Below are positions 9,068-16,011 of a DNA stretch of 16,011 nucleotides, in pieces. The notes under the pieces are model-generated. The model saw only the letters and a list, made by a program, of their open reading frames with translations. It made no database searches and was not told the origin of the DNA. The position numbers and the translations under genes are program-made. This DNA comes from Funneliformis mosseae (taxonomy: Eukaryota; Glomeromycota; Glomeromycetes; Glomerales; Glomeraceae): assembly GCA_910592005.1 (NCBI GenBank), contig CAJVPP010002169.1, positions 1 to 16,011 on the forward strand, read 5' to 3'. The stretch's first letter is position 1. Each line of letters begins with the position of its first letter.

Positions 9068-9668
9068 AATGTACTCTTATCTGTAAAAATAACTCGATTC
9101 CAATCAAAATTCTTATGTTTTTTTGCTTATTGCAACCTTTCTTTCGATGGTTTTCTTTAAGCAAAGGTTTAGAAATTTCATTACTAAACTTTTCTCCAGA
9201 CTTACAAAGTCATCACCTTACTGTTTCTACACTAAGTCCAATACCTCTTTCTTCCATTTTTTCTTGTATTTGAATGGCTATTATATTATGTTCTTTCTCT
9301 GCCATCTTTATAATCTTGTTATCTTATTTTGCAGATGTTATACAAGGTTATTCCAGTCTTTCTGAAATACTTAGATTACAATTTTCATGATATCTTTTAA
9401 TCTAATAAATAGCTGTAGACTTACTATAATATACCTGTTTAGCAATAAATCTAAAACTAAACTTTGGACCAGCTGGATGCTCATAAAAAAAGACAATTTC
9501 ATATTGTTTCTCTAAAGAAAGTTCCATTTTTCAAGCAAAAGTTTGATAATCATCTAATTTTTTTTTGTATTATTGACACTTATAAATTTACAGGTGATCA
9601 TGTATTGTATTACATTATATTTCTGGAAAATTTAAGGGGTAATTATATAATAATTTTAGATGATCTTG

Positions 9669-9696
9669 GGTGGTCAGATACTTATGACCATTACTG
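9669..9696 (-). repeat. Right terminal inverted repeat of Tc1 element
   Basis: Inverted copy of 7184-7211. Read on the minus strand it begins CAGTAATGGTCATAAGTATC, the typical CAGT start of Tc1-type ends. It is followed on the plus strand by TA (9697-9698). Confidence 0.9.
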
Positions 9697-9702
9697 TAAA
9701 GT

Positions 9703-9830
9703 CTAGAAAATCGATTTCTCGCTAGAAATTAAAATCAATTCTACAAAAATTGAATCAATCAAAAATTGAATCAGAATCAATTTAATTGATTATCAAATAA
9801 AAAAATCAAATCTATTTATTATGATACAGT
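9703..9830. repeat. AATCAATT-rich patch, candidate left end of the hAT element
   Basis: Beginning TAGAAAATCGATTTC just beyond the Tc1 right end, this patch repeats variants of GAATCAATT/AAATTGAATC. A similar inverted patch lies at about 13690-13831, whose reverse complement begins TAGGAATTGGAATT. hAT elements often have subterminal repeats of this kind, so the two may be the ends of the element encoding the transposase at 11367-13499. No 8-bp target duplication could be matched. Confidence 0.3.
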
Positions 9831-9987
9831 AGCATTAATTGACATTTATGTATTAAAAATGATTTTTTGCTGATCATTCACACTAATTTGCATAAATTAT
9901 AGAGTATATTATGTTATGCTAATTGTGCTATCTGCTATCCTAAAAAGAAGAGATTTACTAATTTGATTAGCATTTATGTGCTAAGTA

Positions 9988-10013
9988 CAGACCTCTGTCA
10001 AAAGTCTCCAGAT
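9988..10013 (+). repeat. Left terminal inverted repeat of the deletion derivative
   Basis: Starts CAGACCTC after TA at 9986-9987. It pairs with 10574-10599 and contains the shared core CAAAAGTCTC. Confidence 0.78.
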
Positions 10014-10181
10014 GCCATCTTTCAGGATTTTCATACTAATTACATCATGTGACTGTAGAAAATTGTAGCTATATAATGTTCTAACCATTGTTTACTTAAA
10101 TCAAACCAAATAAATACATATTTGATTTGTTTATTTTGATTTTAAATCAAAATAAAATTTTATCTTTTTAAAACAACGAAA

Positions 10182-10466
10182 ATGTCTAAAGAATTAACAA
10201 TAGAACAACATGATAGCATAATTTTTTACCATCAACATGGTGATTATTATCTAATTATTGCTATGGCTATTTATTGAGATCTATGAGCTGAAGTCAAGAA
10301 GAGTATCTGTGAAAGGAAAAAATTGCCTTCTAACTTTGCTCAATTCAATCAACATGTTATAAAGGCATAGAAACAAATTCTGATACAAAATATAGAAAAT
10401 TTGGTTGATAATATGCTGCAGCGAATTCAGGTTGTGATTAAAGCAAATTGAGATCTGACCAAGTAC
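10182..10466 (+). pseudogene. Tc1 transposase N-terminus joined to its C-terminus
   Basis: The ATG at 10182 opens MSKELTIEQHDSIIFYHQHG, a Tc1-type N-terminal helix-turn-helix start. After about 28 residues the frame passes, without shift, into a sequence typical of the transposase C-terminus: AEVKKSICERKKLPSNFAQF, then NLVDNMLQRIQVVIKAN and DLTKY. The whole catalytic core (all three acidic residues) is missing, consistent with an internal deletion of roughly 200-250 codons given the usual family size. Four in-frame stops are present: TGA and TGA near 10272-10284, TAG in HVIKA-KQ, and TGA near 10449. A native stop after KY is expected, but the sequence reads CAA there. A minus-strand frame of 62 residues in the same place is antisense only. 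Confidence 0.8.
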
Positions 10467-10573
10467 CAATTATTTATTACTAAATGTGTAGCATATCGTA
10501 TTTTAATAAATATATTAATAAATATTTTTTAATAAAATTTAAAAATTCCAAGTTTTATATTAAACCAAAAAAT

Positions 10574-10599
10574 GTCCAGAGACTTTTGGTGAAGATCTG
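10574..10599 (-). repeat. Right terminal inverted repeat of the deletion derivative
   Basis: Inverted partner of 9988-10013, followed by TA at 10600-10601. Confidence 0.78.
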
Positions 10600-10601
10600 T
10601 A

Positions 10602-11366
10602 TAAGGGTATTTTTTACAATATATTGAAGAAAAAAAATTTAGAAAATTTTGATGATCAGCTGAATTTGAATTTAGTAATAAACCCAAAACTAAAATAAAT
10701 TTTTTATTGTATATTTTTAGCAATTTTGATAAAAAAAAAAAATTTAATAACTTCAGGAATATACTAACATAAAATTTTAATTGGAATTTGTATTGTAAAA
10801 AAATAATCAATTGACACTAACTAAAACCAATTTGTTTAGTATTTAATTAACTAAAATTGTATTAGAATTCAGTGGATGATTGTTCAAATTATTTTTAAAT
10901 TTACATGTGATTCTGATAGCTAAATTGAGTTTTAATAATTACTAACATTAATTTCAAATACTAATTAATCACACTAACTGAAATTCTGAAATTTATTATA
11001 CAAATAAATGATTTATTTATCCAAAATCAAAAACAAACTAATGCTAAATTTTTGAATAATCAGTAAATTGTTTTTTGAAACCTCTATTTTGTATTAACTC
11101 TATTACTATAAATTCAAAAATAGACTAATGTTAAATTTTAAATGATCTTGCAAATTATTTATTTTTAAATAAAAAATATTTTAGCAGAACATGAAAAAGG
11201 CTCATTTATTCTCTTATTACATATTTATCCTTATTTCTTTCTTTTTAAATTTATTTATTCTGCTATATATATCAGTAATAATATTATTAAAATAAAATTG
11301 ATCCTTATTTGCTTAAAGAAATTCTTATATTTTTAAAACTTTTTTATTTATTTATTCGATTAAAAA
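10602..11366. other. Non-coding region with short diverged repeats
   Basis: No gene is seen; a 93-residue minus-strand frame at 10529-10810 is Phe/Leu/Lys-rich low-complexity translation. A motif of the form (A/G)ACTAA(T/C)(G/A)(C/T)TAAATTTT recurs near 11037 and 11122, about 85 bp apart, with weaker copies near 10757 and 10938. ACACTAACT occurs near 10815 and 10970. This may be the 5-prime flank of the hAT element. Confidence 0.35.
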
Positions 11367-13499
11367 ATGGCTACTATTATGTAAAATAAACATAAATAAA
11401 TACTTAAAGAAGCAGAAACAGCAAGAGAAGCAAATTTAACACAAAAAAAATTAACAGAAGTGAAAGTGATTCAGATTATGAAGCTAAAATAAGTCAATTA
11501 ATATTTATAGAAGGAAGTAAAAATAATTCTAATGGTAAAGCTAAAAATAGCAATCATGTAATATTACAGGATATTACAATATCTAATGTTTCTGATATAA
11601 TTATAAATAATCTTAAAGCAGATTTTCTAGAAATTAATAATAAGTCAAAAAGAAAACCCCTAACTAAAATTATCTAAAACAAGTTGGGTATAAAGATTCT
11701 TTAAGCTTAATAAGATAATATAAAAGCTATTTATTAAATTAAAGGCTATAGAAAAATGCTTTTATAATGCAGTTTTTCAAGTTTATTATTAACAAATTTA
11801 TCAGGTACATATTATATTACCAAAGATATTGCTATAAAACATAATGAAGAAGAATTAAAAAATCTTACTTTTTCAATCAAATTGCATCACCTTTTTAAAT
11901 AAAAATCTTTAACTAAAAATTTTATAGTATTTGTTATTGGAACAGTATAACTTTTAAGTATTATAAAAAATCTAGATTTCATTAATATGATAAATGGATT
12001 TAATAAATATTATAAAATTTCTTATACTAAAACACTTAAAATTGAATCTCAAAAATATGTGAAGTTGAAAAAGATACATTTAAAAATCAATTTTCACATA
12101 TACAACATATTTCTTTGACATTAGATACCTGGAGTTCACTAGCACATTTACCTTATTTAGGTATTATTGCTCATTAAATAACATCTAAATTTAAACTATA
12201 TAAAATACTTCTTAGTATAGCGGAATTACTATATCCATATGGTTCAACTGAAATTAAAGAGCATTTGTTAAATTTGTTTAATAAATAGGAGATTGAATCA
12301 AAAATAAGTGCTATAGTAACTGATAATAGTTCAAATGTAAAAAAAAGTATATAATAAATTAGGAATTGGTGAAAGAATCTCATGTACTGCTTATATTCTT
12401 TAGTTGAACATTGAAAAAGAATTAAATAAAATAGAATTATTAGCTGATAAGTATAAACATCTTATTATTTTTTTATTAGGAATAAAAAAGCAGCAATTAA
12501 AAGAATCATAAATTTATTTATATTACTAACAAGAAATATTACAAGAAACTGAAGAATTAGAAAAAGAAGTTAAAAGTCATATTTGTCTTGATGTTATAAA
12601 AGTAAATAATACAAAATGAAATTCAACCCTTTATATTTTTCAAAGACTTATTGTTCTTAAACTAGCAATTTCAATACTAAAGGCATCTTTAATGAGTGAT
12701 ACAAGTTCATATATTTGTAAAGAGGGTGAAAAATTAGAAGAACTTTATTCTACAGTTAATAAGTGAAAAATAATTAAAGAAATAATAGAGCTTTCAACTT
12801 CTTTTAAAATTATAACACATTTTTTAAGTGGTATAAAGTATCCAATAATTGATTTTGTATATCCAAATATATGTAATTTAAAGGATAGGCTTGAAAGTAA
12901 TTTTACTTTATTGAAAACTAGTAGAGCAAAATATTGCAGTGATGCAATTTTATAAGATTTAATATCAATATAGAATTTTCCTCAAGATTTATATTTCAAA
13001 GGATTATTTTTTGATTCTTATTTTAAAAGCTTAGATTTTATTAATTCTCATAAAAAAAAAATAGTATTATTAATCAATTAAAAAAGAGTTTAAAATTTTT
13101 AAACAAAATGATAGTTCTATAACATTTGATAAGGATATAGATGATTTAACAATAGCAATGGAAAGTTTTTGGAAAAAAAAATAATAAAACTGTTGCATTA
13201 ATAAAAGATGAATTCTAACATTATTTAAATGTATTAGAATTACCTACTCTTGAAGAATATGATCCAGTTTTATAGTGGTTAAACAATAAAAGTCAATATC
13301 TAGTATTACACAAATTAGCAATAAAATATCTTCATATTCCTGTTATGTTAGTTCCATCAGAAAAGCTTTTTCTGATGTTAAAAATTTAATCATATCACAA
13401 AGAATTTGTTTGGATTTATATCTTGTTAACCAGCTCATATTTTTAAAAAGAAATAAAATATATATAAATATATATAGAAAAGCTGAGATTGATAACTAA
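11367..13499 (+). pseudogene. hAT-family transposase relic
   Basis: A cut-and-paste transposase of the hAT superfamily, starting at ATG 11367 and ending at TAA 13497-13499. An N-terminal region with a Ser/Asp/Glu stretch (ESDSDYEAKISQL) leads into LDFINMINGFNKYYKI, the segment that precedes the catalytic core in this family. Then come LTLDTWSSLAHLPYLGIIAH (first catalytic Asp), SAIVTDNSSNVKK (second Asp) and ISCTAYIL near 12380. NSTLYIFQRL follows, and then the C-terminal dimerisation region, LNNKSQYLVLHKLAIKYLHI, VPSEK (catalytic Glu region), FSDVKNLIISQRICL and LVNQLIFLKR. Frameshifts occur near 11457, 12058, 12350, 13060-13160 and 13370. Stops sit where the family has Trp: TAA after IIAH, TAG before EIESK, TGA before NSTLY, TGA before KIIKE, TAG before WLNNK. 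No BED zinc finger could be recognised. Inactive. Confidence 0.88.
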
Positions 13500-13689
13500 T
13501 TACCAAATTTTTTTTATTTTTCTTTTATAAATATTTATAATGGTATTAAATAAATATACTTAAATTTCTATTATTAAATAAATTATTTATTATAAATTTT
13601 GTAAAAATGCAGTAATAACAAAAGTTAAAAATCAGTTTTTCATATTAAAATTGTGACTAACAAAATTACCTGTGCCTTAATGTTATTTT

Positions 13690-13831
13690 TTTTATGACAC
13701 ATAAATTCGATTAGTTCTGAGTATCAAAAATTAAAAATTGAATTCTAGAATCGAATCTTATAAAATAATTAATTGCAATTAATTAATTCTATAAATCAAT
13801 TCTAATAATAGGAACTAATTCCAATTCCTAT
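13690..13831. repeat. Candidate right end of the hAT element
   Basis: Rich in AATTGATT/GAATCGAATC and AATTAATT motifs. Its reverse complement starts TAGGAATTGGAATTAG and resembles the patch at 9703-9830. See that entry; the pairing is tentative. Confidence 0.3.
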
Positions 13832-13866
13832 CCTTTACAAAGAGAGGTAGAAGTAGGCATAAAGTG

Positions 13867-13930
13867 TTTATTTTTTTTTTATTAATCTAAAAAAATAAAT
13901 AAATAAATAAATAAAATAAAAAAAAAAATG
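13867..13930. repeat. Low-complexity T- and (AAAT)n-rich tract
   Basis: A T run is followed by about five AAAT units and an A run. Simple sequence with no further meaning seen. Confidence 0.7.
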
Positions 13931-14173
13931 ATATACAATATGTCATAACATATGAAGTTTTGAATTTTCATAATTGATTTTTAATTTTATTTATGAATGC
14001 AAGATCTTTTAGATTGAATAAAAAAGAAATATTTGTTGAAAGAAAGTTGAATAATAGAGAAAGTACTTTTTCATGTTACTTTTATAAATTATTTGTCAAT
14101 ATATAAAGCAAAATTCTTCATTAATTAATTTTGTGTGATAAATAACCGTTAAGTTTTATATGCTAAAAATATT

Positions 14174-14287
14174 GTAAAGTGTTCTTTAGAATATTCTTAT
14201 CTGTAATAATTTATGTGTTATATTCAGATTTTAATAGTGCATGAATTTAACAATTACAGAAAAAGAATTTTCATAGGAAAATTGATT
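14174..14287 (+). repeat. Left arm of a long-range inverted repeat
   Basis: It pairs with the reverse complement of 15528-15621. Shared blocks are GTAAAGTGTTCT, GATTTTAAT, GCATGAATTTAACAATTA and TTTTCATA(G/A)GAAAA(T/C)TGATT. The left arm carries about 43 bp extra after GTAAAGTGTTCT, and the right arm carries extra AT-rich sequence before the last block. Confidence 0.65.
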
Positions 14288-15420
14288 CATCAATTGTACC
14301 ATCAACTAAACCTCAAGTGAATAATAATAAAAATTGAATGATGAAAAAATTATTAATAATAGATTTACTGATAAGAAATAATTGAAGAAACGATTAATGA
14401 GAATGAACTTAAGAACTCAAATTATGCTACAGAAATCTGATAAATGTTTAAACAATAAGTTAGTTACTTTTTCATTTATGTTTAATATCTCTTCATTAAA
14501 ATGACATATACTTACAATTTTTGAAATCTATATATACTTTAAATCATATAAAAATAAGTCTTTGTAAAAGTTTAAAGTCAAATTGATTAACTGCTATCCA
14601 TCATTGGCAATGCATTTTTCAGTCATGCTATCTATTAAAATATTTCCTTTCATAAAAAAACTGAAAATATGAACTTACTTTTTTCTTTTGTATTCATAGG
14701 TATTAGATAACAAATTTAGTCTACAATAATTATTTTTACAATACACAGAAAATTAAAAATTAATATGCTACCTACGTCTACACTATTTTTATTAAATAAT
14801 ATTATTTGAAGATTTAGTGTGATTTTTTTATTGAAAGCTTAATTAATACAGAAGAAATTGAGATACTTATAAATATATATTTAATTAGCCAGATCTCATT
14901 AAAAAAAATTGTTTATAAAAGAAATCACATACATGATCATAATAATTTTAATTATCATTATTTTAAAAGTTTTGATCTTCTCTAAAATTGCATTTTTTTT
15001 TGAAATATAATAATAATAAAATAATATATTATATCTGTCATTATTATTGTATAAATCAGTTTTTACTTTTTGTTATTTTCAATTAAACTGTCAAGACATT
15101 TCCATTCTTTAGTAGATTTTATGATCAATTTACATTTAATATATTAGATATTATAAATCTTTAAAAACTTTTGTATATTGTATAGTTTAAATGTATGACA
15201 GAGTATAAACAATACTGATCTAGTAAATGATGATTCATTCCAGTTGTCATGTTTTTAATTATAAATTATAATATCTTAAATACTTTCTTCATAAATAACG
15301 ATAACTAATAAATGATTAAAGAATATATTGTAAGTAATTTAAAAATGGTAAATATATTAATATGAATTATTTTTTCTAATTACTCCCCTCAAAGTAATTA
15401 TTGTAAATGTACTCTCTCCC
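14288..15420. other. AT-rich interior between the inverted repeats
   Basis: No convincing gene. The frame around 14275-14340 reads IDSSIVPSTKPQVNNNKN, and a shifted frame near 14380-14455 reads EETINENELKNSNYATEI. These are less AT-biased in composition than random translation here and might be a relic exon, but I do not recognise a family. The rest is unstructured apart from small palindromes. Confidence 0.25.
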
Positions 15421-15460
15421 CTGTAAATTAATTTCTATATTACATTCAGATTTTAATAGT
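15421..15460 (+). repeat. Direct copy of part of the left arm
   Basis: Starts CTGTAAATTAATTTC and ends ATTCAGATTTTAATAGT, matching 14199-14238 in the same orientation; the last 17 bp are identical. It corresponds largely to the 43 bp that the left arm has and the right arm lacks. Confidence 0.6.
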
Positions 15461-15527
15461 ATTATTTTAAAATAATTATTGCAATAAATTATAATAAAAA
15501 ACAGAAATACTTTATTTAATTAAAAAA

Positions 15528-15621
15528 AATCAGTTTTCTTATGAAAATTTATTTGTCTTTTATTTTTGATTACAAATAATAATTGTTAAATTCATGCATC
15601 ATTAAAATCAGAACACTTTAC
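15528..15621 (-). repeat. Right arm of the long-range inverted repeat
   Basis: Inverted partner of 14174-14287, with about 1.2 kb between the arms. It may mark the ends of a roughly 1.45-kb element, but no flanking duplication or coding content was found. Confidence 0.65.
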
Positions 15622-16011
15622 GATAATTATAAGACATTAATAATAGATACTCAGAAAAATTCTTTTGATTTTGAAAAATAATAATTGCGATCTTTATTAA
15701 TTATATGATTACCGAATTTTAATTTTACTAGTCATATTAGCTACTTTTTATATTTATTTATATTGTTATATGAGTCGATTATGAAGTCTACTGACTGAAA
15801 AGTAAACTTTAATGTGTATAGTAATGTTTTAGGTATCTGAAGGATAACAATTTATGTTAACAATCCTAAAGTCTTATTAGCATCAATAGAATTATCAATG
15901 TAAATCATTACAATCAATATATATGTTTATATAAGAGAGCAATAATGATGGATTGGGTTTTATGTTACGAGTTTAACTAATTAAAGTTATAAGATAAAAG
16001 GTTGGTTTATT
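15622..16011. other. Right-edge region, nothing recognised
   Basis: AT-rich sequence without a reading frame, repeat or RNA structure that I can support. Confidence 0.4.

Larger units (their letters stand above)
7912..9527 (-). pseudogene. Tc1/mariner transposase relic, split by a nested element
   Basis: A DDE/D-family cut-and-paste transposase read on the minus strand. The start is the ATG at 9527-9525 (MELSLEKQYEIVFFYEHPAG), followed by a helix-turn-helix-like N-terminus. The first catalytic Asp lies in NRVIFTDKSTF near 9080. The frame then meets the inserted element at 8402-9055. Downstream it resumes with VWQFSDRKKVFRF, then the second catalytic Asp in EDNDPKHQSKIV near 8150, then SLDQNPIENV with the third acidic residue near 8055, and ends at TGA 7914-7912. 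Sixteen in-frame stops (7 TAG, 6 TAA, 3 TGA) are visible. By family resemblance most fall on Trp (for example the Trp before PSMSLDQN and after PIENV) and the rest on Gln. Frameshifts occur near 9135, near the insertion and near 8090. It is clearly inactive. Confidence 0.88.
7184..9696 (-). mobile_element. Tc1/mariner element (2513 bp), inactive
   Basis: The element is bounded by 28-bp terminal inverted repeats and flanked by TA dinucleotides at 7182-7183 and 9697-9698, the target duplication expected for Tc1/mariner. It carries a minus-strand transposase relic at 7912-9527. It is longer than a usual Tc1 element (about 1.3-1.7 kb) because a 654-bp element sits inside the transposase and about 700 bp of extra DNA lies between the transposase end and the left terminus. 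The repeats are intact enough that it may once have been moved by a related transposase. Confidence 0.88.
9988..10599 (+). mobile_element. 612-bp Tc1-like deletion derivative
   Basis: It is bounded by inverted repeats that start CAGACCTCTGTCAAAAGTCT (left, 9988-10013) and, in reverse complement, CAGATCTTCACCAAAAGTCT (right, 10574-10599). It is flanked by TA at 9986-9987 and 10600-10601. The arms agree at 18 of 26 positions and all eight differences are transitions. It encloses only the two ends of a transposase gene, so it is a non-autonomous derivative of a Tc1 family with termini different from the 7184-9696 element. Confidence 0.82.

Noticed and set aside
9123..9706. Two 80-residue plus-strand reading frames (9123-9365 and 9464-9706)
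   Set aside because: They lie antisense to the Tc1 transposase relic, and the second runs through its terminal repeat. The minus-strand frame shows the family motifs.
10281..10810. Minus-strand reading frames of 62 and 93 residues
   Set aside because: The first is antisense to the Tc1 C-terminal fragment. The second is low-complexity Phe/Leu/Lys/Asn translation of AT-rich DNA and overlaps a terminal repeat.
12174..12383. 69-residue minus-strand reading frame
   Set aside because: Antisense to the hAT transposase core, where the plus strand shows TDNSSN and other family motifs.
7912..13499. Altered genetic code explaining the stops in the Tc1 and hAT relics
   Set aside because: At positions where the families have Trp, all three stop codons occur (TAG, TGA and TAA), and TAA also occurs at Gln positions. 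No single reassignment fits. Frameshifts and missing segments also show these copies are dead.
13993..14106. 38-residue plus-strand reading frame starting MNARSFRLNKKEIF
   Set aside because: Too short, no family recognised and no supporting context. It is within the length expected by chance.
1..16011. Mitochondrial or other organellar origin, suggested by high AT and TGA at Trp sites
   Set aside because: The window holds spliceosomal-type introns, Tc1 and hAT transposons and a eukaryotic kinase relic, and has no organellar genes.

Overview
The window is a gene-poor, extremely AT-rich eukaryotic segment. Almost everything recognisable is a decayed mobile element, a decayed gene or satellite DNA. 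The best guess for the host is an early-diverging fungus of the arbuscular-mycorrhizal type (Glomeromycotina: Rhizophagus, Gigaspora and relatives). The reasons are short GT..AG introns of about 40-75 bp, an expanded-family protein kinase fragment of a type I recognise from those genomes, a Cys-rich Plavaka/TNP2-like transposase N-terminus, Tc1/mariner and hAT transposases, and very low GC. The species is not determinable from this window. No tRNA, rRNA, CRISPR or intact protein-coding gene was found.

Layout. (1) 1-989, minus: N-terminal part of a Plavaka/TNP2-like transposase relic that runs off the left edge. (2) 1196-2880, plus: a multi-exon gene-like relic. Its introns still have GT..AG borders and its reading phase runs through all exons without a frameshift, yet the frame carries 18 internal stops, all TAA or TGA. 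(3) 3437-4750: a satellite of about fifty 25-bp units, each containing a 19-bp near-perfect palindrome, followed by a small 60-bp duplication and GGCTGATTTT-rich DNA. (4) 4977-5525, minus: N-lobe fragment of a protein kinase. (5) 5780-7000: a second, purely AT satellite with a period near 85 bp. (6) 7184-9696: a Tc1/mariner element with 28-bp terminal inverted repeats, TA target duplications and a dead transposase, itself split by a 654-bp inverted-repeat element (8402-9055) with a 12-bp target duplication. (7) 9988-10599: a 612-bp Tc1-like deletion derivative in which the transposase N-terminus is joined directly to its C-terminus. (8) 11367-13499, plus: a hAT transposase relic. (9) 13500-16011: no recognisable gene, but a pair of inverted repeats 1.3 kb apart.

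A common thread runs through the relics. Conserved Trp and Gln positions are repeatedly stop codons, and every mismatch between paired terminal repeats is a transition. This points to C:G-to-T:A change as the main mode of decay, either a strong AT mutational bias or a RIP-like process. The 1196-2880 relic departs from the Tc1 relic: it has TAA and TGA but no TAG, and no frameshift. That makes it the most interesting object in the window.
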